From contig JAJYUT010000001.1 of assembly GCA_021792365.1 (NCBI GenBank), positions 124,001 through 188,000 of the forward strand: a stretch of DNA of 64,000 nt, written 5' to 3'. Positions 35,838-48,710 of this stretch are shown here, piece by piece. The stretch's first letter is position 1; the number at the start of each line of letters is the position of its first letter. The translations under genes and the position numbers were made by a program. The notes beneath the pieces are model-generated. The model made no database searches and was not told the DNA's origin. It saw nothing but the letters and a program-made list of their open reading frames with translations. Source of the stretch: Pseudomonadota bacterium (GTDB lineage: Bacteria > Pseudomonadota > Alphaproteobacteria > Dongiales > Dongiaceae).

Positions 35838-36554
35838 ATGACTTTCAACGCAAGTGCACTGGACTTCCTGGCCTTGGCTGCATTCTTCGCGGCGATCGTC
35901 GCCTATTCCCGCTATGCCGACCACAGCGGCGAGCGGTTGCTCAACGCGCGTATGCGCGAGGTCCGCACCCGCTGGATGCGGCGCTACCTGGCGCGCGAGG
36001 ACCGCGTCCTCGACTCGATCCTCACCGGCCATTCGATCAACTCAATCGCACTGTTCTCCTCGGCCACGCTGCTGATTGTCGTGGCGCTGCTCGGCGTGCT
36101 CACCAACACCGACATGGCCTACCGGCTCGCGACCCAGAGCAGCTTCGTCGCGCACACCACGGTCGAGTTGTTCCAGATCAAGCTCATCGGGCTGATCTGC
36201 GTCTTCATCTACGGCTTCTACCGCTTCACCTGGGCGCTGCTGCAATACAACTACTACCTCGCGCTGCTCGGCTCGGCCCCGGTCAGGAGCCGGCTGACCG
36301 AATCGACGATGGAGCAGATGGCGGACCAGGTGTCAGTCGTGCTGAACAGCGCCGTCACCAGCTTTCACAGCGGATTCCGCACCTACTACTACGCCCTGGC
36401 CTGGGTCGGCTGGTTCTTCCATCCGCTGCTCTTCATCGCGGCCACCGCCTTCGTGACCTTCGTGCTGGTCTACCGTCAGATCGCCTCGCCCGCCGCCGGG
36501 GCGATCAGGGCCTACACGGCGCTGCTGCACGAGGCCGATCGCGACAAGGATTAA
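35838..36554 (+). CDS. DUF599 family membrane protein
   Basis: Protein of 238 residues with four hydrophobic segments (about 8-22, 70-92, 115-135, 185-215). Family features are the N-terminal LDFLALAAFFAAIVAYSRYAD, the basic loop MREVRTRWMRRYLARE with NSIALFSSATLLI after it, and FIYGFYRFTWALLQYNY. DUF599 has no assigned function. The position directly behind a PilZ gene could mean a c-di-GMP-linked membrane process, which is speculative. Confidence 0.82.
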   Translation: MTFNASALDFLALAAFFAAIVAYSRYADHSGERLLNARMREVRTRWMRRYLAREDRVLDSILTGHSINSIALFSSATLLIVVALLGVLTNTDMAYRLATQSSFVAHTTVELFQIKLIGLICVFIYGFYRFTWALLQYNYYLALLGSAPVRSRLTESTMEQMADQVSVVLNSAVTSFHSGFRTYYYALAWVGWFFHPLLFIAATAFVTFVLVYRQIASPAAGAIRAYTALLHEADRDKD

Positions 36555-36686
36555 TCCTGCGGAACGAGCGCTTCGGTGAGCCGTGTCGCAGATTTGTTTC
36601 TGTGCCCCTCGGGTCATGCGTCCTAGCATTCCTGGCAAGATGCACCGGCACGACGATGGAGCCGCGCCGGTTCCGGGACGATTGCG

Positions 36687-37307
36687 ATGACGCAGAAGAT
36701 CTTCGGCATCGGCTGGGCCAAGACCGGCACCACGACCCTGGGCTCCTGCCTGGAGATCCTCGGCTATTCCCACCAGGGGCAGGATCTGGACCTCGTCTAC
36801 GACGTGGAGAGCGGCAGTCTCGATCGCATCTTTTCGGTGGTCGACCGGTTCGACGTATTCGAGGACTGGCCGTGGATCCTGCTCTACAAGGAATTCGATC
36901 GGCGCTATCCGGGCAGCAAGTTCATCCTGACGATCCGCGATACCGAGAACTGGTGGCGCAGCTACCAGAACCACGTCGCCACGCGCGGCGCGCGCCCGGA
37001 TATCGGGCGCATCCGCGAGATCATCTACGGCTTCGAGGAGAACCTGCAGGACAAGCAGGCCTATATCGAGCGCTATGAGCGCCACAACGCCGAGGTGCTG
37101 CGCCACTTCGCGGAGCGGCCGAACGACCTTCTGGTCATGAACTGGGAGGAAGGCGACGGCTGGCCCAAGCTGTGCCAGTTCCTGGGCAGGCCGATTCCCC
37201 GGCAGCCGCTGCCGCACGCCAATTCAGGAGTCTATCGGCCCTGGTACAGCAGGCTGCGCCGCCTGCTTCGCGGCAAATCGCGGGACCGGCTGCGCAGGGC
37301 GTCTTAA
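36687..37307 (+). CDS. Sulfotransferase family protein
   Basis: Cytoplasmic protein of 206 residues of the short sulfotransferase type. The phosphosulfate-binding loop is at the N-terminus (GIGWAKTGTTTLGSCLEILG) and the 3'-phosphate-binding motif is TIRDTENWWRSY. Such enzymes transfer a sulfuryl group from PAPS to a hydroxyl or amine acceptor, which cannot be predicted here. The 132 bases before the ATG contain no recognisable gene. It converges on the ferritin-like gene with a 6-base gap. Confidence 0.82.
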   Translation: MTQKIFGIGWAKTGTTTLGSCLEILGYSHQGQDLDLVYDVESGSLDRIFSVVDRFDVFEDWPWILLYKEFDRRYPGSKFILTIRDTENWWRSYQNHVATRGARPDIGRIREIIYGFEENLQDKQAYIERYERHNAEVLRHFAERPNDLLVMNWEEGDGWPKLCQFLGRPIPRQPLPHANSGVYRPWYSRLRRLLRGKSRDRLRRAS

Positions 37308-37313
37308 CCCAAT

Positions 37314-38129
37314 CTAGGCGTCGGCGGCCGCGAGGCGTCGCGCGCGGAACTGGAGGAACCAGCAGGCGAAGGCGGTCAGCCAGCGGTTGAGCCGGCCGGT
37401 GGGCGCAAGGCCGCTGGCCTTCAGCGCCATGGCGATGCCGCGCTCCACGTGGTGGCGGCGATAGACTGCATAGGCCCGCCGCGCATAAGCCTTGACGAAG
37501 CGCTTGCGTTCATAGGCTTCGTCCGGGTGGTTGGCCGCGAAATAGGCGTAGGCGAGCTCGTCGTCCTCCGATTCGCCCAGCCTTGCCAGCGTCACCTTAA
37601 GTCGTCTCCAGCCGGTGAGTTCCTCGCGCTCAAGGTAGCGCTGCAGGTGGCTGTAGAACAGCTTGTAATGGCGGTGCTCATCCGCCGCGATGTTGCGGCA
37701 GATCTCCTTCAAGACCGGCTCGTCGGTCGCCTCGCGCAAGGCGGTGTAGTAGGAGGAGGTCCCGGTCTCCACGATGCAGCGCGCCACCAATTCGCCCGCG
37801 CGCGAGCCGCGCACCGATTTCTCGGCGTTCACGTCGATGGAATAGCCGTCGATGAAGCGCTTGAAGGCGGTGTCGAAATCGAACGCGGGATCGGCCAGCC
37901 TGGCCCACTGGGCGAGGGCCTGACCGTGCTGCACCTCCTCCTGCGCCCAGGCATCGGCGGCGGCGCGGAACTCCGGGTCGTCGGCGAACACGCGGTTGAG
38001 GTAGGCGGCATAGTCCCCGCCGTTGAATTCCACCATGGCGGCGGCCTTCACCAGCTTCAGGATTTCCGGATCGACCCGCGCGGGGTCGAATTGGGTCCAG
38101 GGAATCTGCTCCAGCGTCCAGTGCTTCAT
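37314..38129 (-). CDS. Ferritin-like di-iron protein
   Basis: All-helical protein of 271 residues with paired carboxylate/histidine motifs expected of a ferritin-like di-iron centre: EEVQHGQ (with an earlier Glu in MVEFNGGDY) and DEHRHYKLF (with Glu in IVETGTSSYYTAL). The second half is basic and rich in aromatics. The acyl-ACP desaturase/rubrerythrin-like superfamily fits best, but oxygenase, desaturase or iron storage cannot be told apart. It lies 145 bases downstream of atpC on the same strand. The start ATG at 38129 precedes MKHWTLEQIPW. Confidence 0.72.
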   Translation of the reverse strand: MKHWTLEQIPWTQFDPARVDPEILKLVKAAAMVEFNGGDYAAYLNRVFADDPEFRAAADAWAQEEVQHGQALAQWARLADPAFDFDTAFKRFIDGYSIDVNAEKSVRGSRAGELVARCIVETGTSSYYTALREATDEPVLKEICRNIAADEHRHYKLFYSHLQRYLEREELTGWRRLKVTLARLGESEDDELAYAYFAANHPDEAYERKRFVKAYARRAYAVYRRHHVERGIAMALKASGLAPTGRLNRWLTAFACWFLQFRARRLAAADA

Positions 38130-38274
38130 GGTCGTCGGCGCGTTACCACTGAAATTGACACAGCCGGTCGTCCTGTCCCCCAGGCGCCAGCCGGACTTAG
38201 GATGGCCCGGAGGTTAGGCGAGGCGTGCGACCGTGACAAGCATATGGCGATCCACCCGCCTGGAAACCAGCAGG

Positions 38275-38688
38275 CTAGTAAACAACCACGTCGACGGCTT
38301 GTAGCCGGGCCTCGGCGACTTCGAGGGACTTCTGCGCTTCCTTCCGGGTTTCGTCGTCCTTGGCGTCCTCGACGTCCTCGCGGGCGTCCTGGATCGCTTG
38401 CTGGGCCTTGTCGCGCTGGATCTCAGCGACCGGGATTGCGTGCTCGGCAAGCACCGTGCAGCCGGTGGCGGTCACTTCGGCAAAGCCGCCCTCGACGAAG
38501 ATCCGATCCGTGACCTTGCCGTTCTGGAACACCGAGATCACCCCCGGCCGGACGGTCGAGATGAGGCGCGCATGGCCCGGCAGGACGCCGAAGTCACCCT
38601 CGGTGCCCGGCACCACCACCGACTCGACATCCGCCGAGAACAGCAAGCGCTCCGGCGAGACCAGCTCGAATTTGACCGTATCCGCCAT
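38275..38688 (-). CDS. atpC: ATP synthase F1 subunit epsilon
   Basis: Rotor subunit of 137 residues. The N-terminal beta-sandwich shows FELVSPERLLFSADVESVVV, then PGTEGDFGVLPGHARLISTV. The C-terminal helical part is Ala/Glu/Lys/Asp-rich, including DAREDVEDAKDDETRKEAQK. Last gene of the F1 operon, separated from atpD by an inserted NUDIX gene and a 71-base gap. Confidence 0.95.
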   Translation of the reverse strand: MADTVKFELVSPERLLFSADVESVVVPGTEGDFGVLPGHARLISTVRPGVISVFQNGKVTDRIFVEGGFAEVTATGCTVLAEHAIPVAEIQRDKAQQAIQDAREDVEDAKDDETRKEAQKSLEVAEARLQAVDVVVY

Positions 38689-38759
38689 CTTTTATCCTTC
38701 CCACCTGGAGCATTTTCCGCCGAAGTGGACACCGGTTCGGCGAAGAAAACGCAACCACT

Positions 38760-39191
38760 TCATCTAGCCCGGGAGACCCAATCCCGGATCGAACGGCGAT
38801 ATCCTTCCGGCATGTTCAGACCGCCAATCTCGGCCGGGCCGAACAGCCCCAGTTCCTTGTGCTCATCGCTGAGCCGGAGTTCCCGGTCAGCCATCGGCAG
38901 GACGCCGAACGTCACGATCAGCACCGCGCGGGTCGGAAGCACCGGATAGCGCCAGCAATCGAGCAGGTCGCCGATCTCGGCCTCGATACCCAGCTCTTCC
39001 TCCAGCTCCCGCTTCAGGCAAGGAACCGGATCTTCCCCCGCCTCCAGCCGGCCACCGGGCAATTCCCATTCGTCGCGCTCGTTCTTCAGCAGAACGACCT
39101 TGGCGCCGACCAGGCACACGCCCTTGATGGAGACCGGCCAGACTGGTGAACCATGGACCGGCGACGTACCAACAGATCCCGTCGCCGTCAT
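38760..39191 (-). CDS. NUDIX hydrolase encoded within the atp operon
   Basis: NUDIX hydrolase of 143 residues. The NUDIX box is GGRLEAGEDPVPCLKRELEE followed by ELGIE, with preceding VVLLKNERDEWELPG. The substrate cannot be inferred (a nucleoside diphosphate derivative is usual). It starts 12 bases after the atpD stop and ends 71 bases before atpC, all on the same strand, so it should be cotranscribed with ATP synthase genes. That placement is unusual; atpD and atpC are normally adjacent. Confidence 0.88.
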   Translation of the reverse strand: MTATGSVGTSPVHGSPVWPVSIKGVCLVGAKVVLLKNERDEWELPGGRLEAGEDPVPCLKRELEEELGIEAEIGDLLDCWRYPVLPTRAVLIVTFGVLPMADRELRLSDEHKELGLFGPAEIGGLNMPEGYRRSIRDWVSRAR

Positions 39192-39203
39192 GCCATCGTG
39201 GCC

Positions 39204-41535
<2,332 letters not shown>

Positions 41536-41566
41536 GTCCCGCCTTTATTCCTTGGGGCCTCTTAGG

Positions 41567-43096
<1,530 letters not shown>

Positions 43097-43654
43097 TTAT
43101 CCAACCCCTTTCATCGCGAGCTGCAGCTTCTGCAGCTTCGTTTTCACGGATCCATCGATCATGCGGCTGCCGACACGGACGATCAGTCCGCCGAGCAGGC
43201 TGGGATCGACCTTCATGTCGATCGAGACCTTGCCGCCGACCACACGTTTGATTGCTTCGCTCACGGCCGCCCTCTGCGCATCGGTCAAGGGGTGGGCCGC
43301 GGTCACTTCCGCCGCCACCTCGCCGCGCTTGTCGGCCAGCATCTTCTGGAACGCCCTGATGATCCCGGGCAGCGCGAACAGGCGGCGGTTCGCGGCCACC
43401 AGTCCCAGGAAACGCTGCGTCAGCTCGCCGAAACCCGCCGCCTGGGCCACCGCGCCGACCGCGCGCGCCTGGTCGGCACGGTTCATCAGGGGGCTGGTGA
43501 TCAGCTTCTGAAGGTCGCTGCTGCCGGCGATCATGCGGCCGAGCGCGGCCAGATCCGCCGATACGGCATCGAGCGCACGCTTTTCTTCCGCCAGTTCGAG
43601 CAGCGCCTTGGCATAACGCTGCGCCATCGCGCCTTGCTCAGTCTTCTGGGCCAA
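43097..43654 (-). CDS. atpH: ATP synthase F1 subunit delta
   Basis: Peripheral-stalk connector linking F1 to the b subunits. The family N-terminal helix is QRYAKALLELAEEKRAL, and the C-terminal signature reads VDPSLLGGLIVRVGSRMIDGS. The start is uncertain. I use TTG at 43654-43652 (185 residues, the usual length), with GGGGG upstream. An ATG at 43627 (MAQRYAK) with AAGG upstream is a close alternative. First gene of atpHAGD-nudix-atpC; F0 genes are not in the window, as usual in alphaproteobacteria. Confidence 0.92.
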   Translation of the reverse strand: MAQKTEQGAMAQRYAKALLELAEEKRALDAVSADLAALGRMIAGSSDLQKLITSPLMNRADQARAVGAVAQAAGFGELTQRFLGLVAANRRLFALPGIIRAFQKMLADKRGEVAAEVTAAHPLTDAQRAAVSEAIKRVVGGKVSIDMKVDPSLLGGLIVRVGSRMIDGSVKTKLQKLQLAMKGVG

Positions 43655-44044
43655 ATTCCGCCCCCTGCCCTGCTCTGCGGTCGCCGGTTTTCGTTGCCGT
43701 CGATCCAGCTCAACCATTGAAACGATTTGGTGATGTCGCGTGGAACCCCGCGATCCACGCCGCAGCGCCGGGCCCCGTTCAGCCAACACCACAGCGACCC
43801 GTCGCAACCCGTCCCGGCCACGAAAAGCGTGCGGTGTGTAACATAGTCGGCAGGGGTGCGCAACAGCACCGGGTCAAGGTGCCGCACCCGGTGTCAAGGG
43901 TTTGAAACATATGCGCAAACCGGCTGCGCGGGGTGCCGGTCCCAGGCCTGCGGAAAGGCGGCTCCGGCGCCCGTCGATCCGGCGCCAAAACCGCCCCTCT
44001 CAACCCCCCTTCGACCTGCCCGCCGCCGGCGCGCGGATGGCGCC
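43655..44044 (-). promoter_or_regulatory. Gap between priA and atpH, expected atp operon promoter region
   Basis: About 390 bases without a supported gene. Read on the minus strand it holds a perfect TTGACA (43892-43897) and, downstream, TTGACC, separated by a CACCGGGTGCGGCACC stretch that repeats in part. I could not pair either with a good -10 at 16-18 bases, so the transcription start is not assigned. No T-rich hairpin terminating priA was seen. Confidence 0.35.
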
Positions 44045-46243
44045 CTACATGAAGCTGTAGGGGTCGATATCGATTTCGAGGGCCAGATCCCCGCGGGTCT
44101 TCACCCCGCCCAGCCACTGGCGCAGCACCGGCTGCACCGGGATGTCGCGGCGGGCCTTCACCAGGAAGCGCCGGCGATGGCGACCGCGCAGCAGGGCCAG
44201 CGGGGCCGGCGCGGGGCCGAGCACGTGGATGCCGTCCTGGTGCGGCGCCGTGCGGGCGAGATGCTGGCCCAGGCGGTCCACCTCGTCCGGGTCGCTGCCG
44301 GAGATGATGACCGCCGCCAGGCGCCCGAAGGGCGGCATGCCGCCGATGCGCCGCTCCTCCGCCTCCAGGGCGTAGAAGCGGTCGCGGTCGCCGGCCTTGA
44401 GCGCCTGCATGACCGGGCGGCTGGGATCGTAGGTCTGGATGAGGACGAAGCCGGCGAGGTCGGCGCGGCCGGCGCGGCCCGACACCTGGTGCAGCAACTG
44501 GAACGTCCGCTCGGCGGCGCGCAGGTCGCCGCCGGAGAGACCGAGATCGGCATCCACCACGCCGACCAGCGTCAGGTTCGGGAAATGGTGCCCCTTGGCG
44601 ATGATCTGCGTGCCGATCACCAGATCGACCTCGCGCTGCGCGATCATGCGCAGCAGTTCTGCGGTCTTGGCTGGGCCGCTCGCGGTGTCGCTGGTGAGGA
44701 TGAGGCGCGAAGCCTCGGGGAAGAGCGCCGCCGCCTCCTCCGCGACGCGCTCCACGCCCGGGCCGCAGGCCGCCATCGAGCCTTCGGCGCCGCAGGCTGG
44801 GCATTTCGCCGGCGGCGGCGATTCGAACCCGCAGTGATGGCATTGCAGGCGGCCGAGATAGCGATGCTCCACCAGCCAGGCGCTGCAATTCGGGCATTGC
44901 AGCCGGTGCCCGCAGGCGCGGCAGAGCGTGAGCGGCGCGTAGCCGCGGCGGTTGAGGAACAGCAGCGCCTGCTCCTTGCGCTCCAGAGTCGCGCGCACCG
45001 CCTCGCGCAGGGGCGGGGAGAGCCATGATTGCCGCGGCGGCGGCTCGCGCCGGAGATCGACCAGGCGCACTTCCGGCAATTGCGCCATCCCGTGGCGGTC
45101 CGGCAGGTGCAGGAAGCGGTAGCGCCCCGTCTCCACGTTGTGCATGGTCTCGAGCGAGGGCGTCGCCGAGGCGAGGATGACCGGGATCTGCGCCAAGTGC
45201 CCGCGGACCACCGCCATGTCGCGCGCCTGGTAGACGACGCCATCCTCCTGCTTGAAGGCCTGCTCGTGCTCCTCGTCGACGATGATGAGGCCGAGATCGC
45301 GATAGGGCAGGAACAGGGCCGAGCGCGCGCCGACGATCACCTTCGCATCGCCGCCCAGCACCGCGCGCCAGGTGAGGCGCCGCTCGAGGCCGGTGAGCTC
45401 CGAGTGCCACTGGCCAGGGGCTGAGCCGAAGCGCTCGGTGAACCGTTCCAGCCATTGCGTGGTGAGCGCGATCTCCGGCAGCAGGATCAGCGCCTGCTGG
45501 CCGCGCTTGAGGCAGGCTGCGATCGCCTCGAAATAGACCTCGGTCTTGCCCGAGCCGGTCACGCCGTCGAGCAGCGTCACGCCCGCATGCGCCTGGATCA
45601 ATTCGTCGGCCGCGGCGCGCTGCGCCGGCGACAATCGCGCGCCGGGCAGATCGGGATCCGGCTGGCCGAAGGGCCTGGCGAGCGGCTGCGCGACCACGCG
45701 CAATTGGCCGAGCTCCGCCATCTTGGCGAGCACGCCCGACGTCACGCCGGCCCGTTTCGCCAGATCGCCGGGCAGCATCGACGGAACGCCGGCCAGCGCC
45801 TCCAGCACGCGGTGCCGCGCCGCCGTCACCTGGCCCAGCGCCGGATCGCCGATCGCATAGGCCTTGAGGCTGCGCTCCGGCTTGAAGGCGTCGCTCACGC
45901 TCATCGCCATCTTGAGGACCGCGCCAGGCGCGGAGAGGCAGTAATTCGCGACCCAGTCGATGAAGCGCCGCGAGATCTCCGGCAGCGGCGCCATTTCAAT
46001 TTTCGCTTCGATTTGTTTCAGCTTGGCGCGCGGGACATCGTCCTTCGCCCCGGCCCACACCACGCCCAGCACCGCGCGCGAGCCGAGCGGCACTTCGACG
46101 AAATCGCCGAACGCCACCTCCATCCCGTCCGGCACGCGATAATCATACGCGCCGCTCAAGGGAAGCGGCAGCAACACACCGATCCGGCGATCCGTAGCCG
46201 GCTCCGTTTCAGGTGGCGTATTGCTGGCGAAGAGCGAAGCCAT
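44045..46243 (-). CDS. priA: Primosomal replication restart helicase PriA
   Basis: Superfamily 2 helicase of 732 residues that restarts stalled replication forks. It has the N-terminal 3'-DNA-binding domain (IGVLLPLPLSGAYDYRVPDG), Walker A (DGVTGSGKTEVYF), the DEEH box (IIVDEEHEQAFKQEDG) and ASATPSLE. The zinc-binding cysteine cluster reads CRACGHRLQCPNC...CHHCGF...CPACG, and helicase motif VI is QVSGRAGRADLAGFV. It is divergent from the transaldolase gene with a 113-base gap. Confidence 0.96.
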   Translation of the reverse strand: MASLFASNTPPETEPATDRRIGVLLPLPLSGAYDYRVPDGMEVAFGDFVEVPLGSRAVLGVVWAGAKDDVPRAKLKQIEAKIEMAPLPEISRRFIDWVANYCLSAPGAVLKMAMSVSDAFKPERSLKAYAIGDPALGQVTAARHRVLEALAGVPSMLPGDLAKRAGVTSGVLAKMAELGQLRVVAQPLARPFGQPDPDLPGARLSPAQRAAADELIQAHAGVTLLDGVTGSGKTEVYFEAIAACLKRGQQALILLPEIALTTQWLERFTERFGSAPGQWHSELTGLERRLTWRAVLGGDAKVIVGARSALFLPYRDLGLIIVDEEHEQAFKQEDGVVYQARDMAVVRGHLAQIPVILASATPSLETMHNVETGRYRFLHLPDRHGMAQLPEVRLVDLRREPPPRQSWLSPPLREAVRATLERKEQALLFLNRRGYAPLTLCRACGHRLQCPNCSAWLVEHRYLGRLQCHHCGFESPPPAKCPACGAEGSMAACGPGVERVAEEAAALFPEASRLILTSDTASGPAKTAELLRMIAQREVDLVIGTQIIAKGHHFPNLTLVGVVDADLGLSGGDLRAAERTFQLLHQVSGRAGRADLAGFVLIQTYDPSRPVMQALKAGDRDRFYALEAEERRIGGMPPFGRLAAVIISGSDPDEVDRLGQHLARTAPHQDGIHVLGPAPAPLALLRGRHRRRFLVKARRDIPVQPVLRQWLGGVKTRGDLALEIDIDPYSFM

Positions 46244-46356
46244 GGGCTAGACTCGGGATGATATCCGGGGATTCGATTCGGCAGCGGCATCGTACCGTGC
46301 CGCCCGATCCGCCGGAACCTGATTCGTGACGAATTGCCGCGAGTGAAGACGCCGCC

Positions 46357-47013
46357 ATGAAGTTCTTTCTTGATACCGCCGAGATCAGCGAGATCCGCGA
46401 GTTGGCCGCATCCGGCCTGGTCGACGGCATCACCACCAACCCATCCCTGGTGATGAAGTCCGGCCGCCAGTTTGTCGATGTGGTGCGCGAGATCTGCGAG
46501 ATCGTGCCCGGCCCGGTCAGCGCCGAGGTCATCTCCACCGATCACGAGACCATGCTGGCGGAGGGGCGCAAGCTCGCCAAGATCGCCGGCAACGTGGTGG
46601 TGAAGGTGCCGCTGACGCCCGATGGCCTCAAGACCTGCAACAAGCTGTCGAACGAGGGCACCAAGGTCAACGTCACGCTCTGCTTCTCGCCGGCGCAAGC
46701 GCTGCTCGCGGCGAAGTCGGGCGCGACCTACATCTCGCCCTTCGTCGGGCGGCTCGACGACATCGGCACCGACGGCATGAAGCTGATCGCCGATATCGTG
46801 CAGATCTACCGCGCCTATGACAGCATCAAGACGGAGGTTCTCGTCGCCTCCGTGCGGCATCCGATCCATATCATCGAAGCGGCGAAGCTGGGCGCCGATG
46901 TCGCGACCATGCCGCCGAGCGTGCTGCGTCAGATGTTCAATCATCCACTGACCGACAAGGGCCTCGCGTCCTTCCTGGCCGACTGGGCCAAGACCGGGCA
47001 GAAGATTCTCTAG
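46357..47013 (+). CDS. tal: Small transaldolase (TalC/FSA-type fold)
   Basis: Compact TIM-barrel enzyme of 218 residues using a Schiff-base lysine ([11 protein letters not shown]). The family contains true transaldolases and fructose-6-phosphate aldolases. Two residues known to separate them read as the transaldolase type: Glu in VSAEVIS (aldolases have Gln) and Phe in [13 protein letters not shown] (aldolases have Tyr). Transaldolase of the pentose phosphate pathway is therefore the better call. The start [10 protein letters not shown] is canonical. Confidence 0.9.
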   Translation: MKFFLDTAEISEIRELAASGLVDGITTNPSLVMKSGRQFVDVVREICEIVPGPVSAEVISTDHETMLAEGRKLAKIAGNVVVKVPLTPDGLKTCNKLSNEGTKVNVTLCFSPAQALLAAKSGATYISPFVGRLDDIGTDGMKLIADIVQIYRAYDSIKTEVLVASVRHPIHIIEAAKLGADVATMPPSVLRQMFNHPLTDKGLASFLADWAKTGQKIL

Positions 47014-47025
47014 GGTACGGATCGC

Positions 47026-47748
47026 ATGGCGGAGCGCACCGAGGAGTTGCAGAAGAAATCGCCGGCCTTGCCGACCGCCGCCCAGGTGATCGCGTATCTG
47101 AGGCGCCATCCCGATTTCCTGTATCGCCATCCGGAATTGCTGGACCTGCAGGCGCCGCCCGCGCGCCACAGCGACGGCACCGTGGTCGACCTGCAGCATT
47201 TCATGGTGGAGCGCCTGCGCAACGACATCTCCCGGCTGCGCGCCAACCAGGACGAGATCATCGCCAACAGCCGCGACAATCTCGGCACCCAGGAGCGCAT
47301 CCACAAGGCGGTGCTGGCGCTGCTCGAGGCGGAAACCTTCGAGGAATTCATCGAGATCATCACCGGCGACTTGGTGCTGCTGCTCGAGGTCGACGTGGTG
47401 TGCCTGTGCATCGAGCGCACCGAGGGCTACAACCGCCGCCCCAAGCTGGACGGCCTCGAGCTGCTGGAGCAGGGCGCGGTCGACCGCATCATGGGCAAGG
47501 GCCGCCAGGTCCTGCTGCGCGACGACACGACCGGCGATCCCGAAGTGTTCGGCGGCGCGTCGGAGCTGGTGCGTTCCGATGCGCTTCTGCGCCTCAAGCC
47601 GAGCAAGGCCGCGCCCAACGCCGTGCTTGCCTTCGGCACGCGCCATCCCGGCTATTTCCATCCGGGCCAGGGCACGGAGCTCCTGAGCTTCCTCGGCCGG
47701 ATCATCGAGTTCGGCATCCGCTCGTGGCTGGATCTGCCGCGCCCCTGA
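47026..47748 (+). CDS. DUF484 family protein
   Basis: Protein of 240 residues with the DUF484 N-terminal motif (VIAYLRRHPDFLYRHPELLDL), a probable coiled coil around residues 60-85 (MVERLRNDISRLRANQDEI) and a GAF-like C-terminal domain. DUF484 genes are often found upstream of xerC, as here: the stop overlaps the xerC start (TGATG). No biochemical function is assigned. Confidence 0.9.
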   Translation: MAERTEELQKKSPALPTAAQVIAYLRRHPDFLYRHPELLDLQAPPARHSDGTVVDLQHFMVERLRNDISRLRANQDEIIANSRDNLGTQERIHKAVLALLEAETFEEFIEIITGDLVLLLEVDVVCLCIERTEGYNRRPKLDGLELLEQGAVDRIMGKGRQVLLRDDTTGDPEVFGGASELVRSDALLRLKPSKAAPNAVLAFGTRHPGYFHPGQGTELLSFLGRIIEFGIRSWLDLPRP

Positions 47749-48707
47749 TGGACGGGGCGGAAGCGGCAGCCGGCTTCCGCGCCGCGCCCGATCTGCAGAA
47801 TGCATTGGGTCAATGGCTCAACTGGCTTGCCCATGAGCGGCGGGTCGCGGAGCTGACGCGCGCGGCCTATACCCGGGACGTCGCGCAGTTCCTGTCATTC
47901 CTGATGCATCACCGGGGCGAGTTGCCGCGCCTGAGCGGACTCGCCGCGCTGAGCCGCGGCGATTTCCGCGCCTGGATGGCCGCGCGCCAGTCGGACGGGA
48001 TAGAGGCGCGGTCCCTGGCCCGCGCGCTGAGCGCGCTCAAGAACCTGTTCCGCTTCCTCGCCAAGCGCGGGCTCGCCGCCAACGGTGCCATCACGACCTT
48101 GCGCGCGCCGAAGCTGCCGCGCTCCGTGCCCAAGCCGCTGACCGTCGCCGAGGCGATGGACGTGGTGGACGAGGTCGCCTCGCTGCAGGACGAGGAATGG
48201 ATCGGCAAGCGCGACGCCGCGCTCCTGATGCTGCTCTACGGCGCGGGGCTGCGCATCGGCGAGGCGGTCGCGCTCAACCGCCGCGACCTGCCGATGACCG
48301 GCGAGGCGCGCACACTCACCGTCACCGGCAAGGGCCGCAAGACCCGCATCGTGCCGCTGCTGCCGGAGATCGTGACGGCGGTGCGCGACTATCTCGCCGC
48401 CTGTCCGTGGGGCGGCACCGGCAGCGATCCGCTTTTCATGGGCGCGAAAGGCGGCCGGCTCAGCCCGCGCCTGCTGCAGAAATCGATGCAGACCTTGCGC
48501 CTGGCGCTTGGCTTGCCGGAGACGGCGACGCCGCACGCCTTGCGCCATTCCTTCGCCACCCATCTGCTCGGCGCGGGCGGCGATCTGCGCGCCATCCAGG
48601 AGCTGCTCGGGCATTCCTCGCTCTCCACCACGCAGCGTTACACCGACGTGGATGCGAAGCACCTGCTGCAGGTCTACCAGGCCGCCCATCCCCGGGCGCG
48701 GCGCTGA
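47748..48707 (+). CDS. xerC: Tyrosine recombinase XerC
   Basis: Site-specific recombinase of 319 residues that resolves chromosome dimers at dif with XerD. It has the N-terminal SAM-like core-binding domain (LAHERRVAELTRAAYTRDVAQ) and the catalytic residues R (LYGAGLRIGEAVAL), K (VTGKGRKTRIVPL), H-x-x-R (TPHALRHSFATHLL), H/W (LGHSSLSTTQ) and nucleophilic Y (RYTDVD). I start at the ATG 47748-47750, which overlaps the DUF484 stop by one base. The frame is open upstream through that gene. Confidence 0.93.
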   Translation: MDGAEAAAGFRAAPDLQNALGQWLNWLAHERRVAELTRAAYTRDVAQFLSFLMHHRGELPRLSGLAALSRGDFRAWMAARQSDGIEARSLARALSALKNLFRFLAKRGLAANGAITTLRAPKLPRSVPKPLTVAEAMDVVDEVASLQDEEWIGKRDAALLMLLYGAGLRIGEAVALNRRDLPMTGEARTLTVTGKGRKTRIVPLLPEIVTAVRDYLAACPWGGTGSDPLFMGAKGGRLSPRLLQKSMQTLRLALGLPETATPHALRHSFATHLLGAGGDLRAIQELLGHSSLSTTQRYTDVDAKHLLQVYQAAHPRARR

Positions 48708-48710
48708 ACG

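Noticed and set aside
36687-37307. Sulfotransferase as part of the sulfonate degradation locus
   Set aside because: It is over 20 kb away, in a different gene neighbourhood, and PAPS-dependent sulfation is chemically unrelated to sulfonate cleavage.
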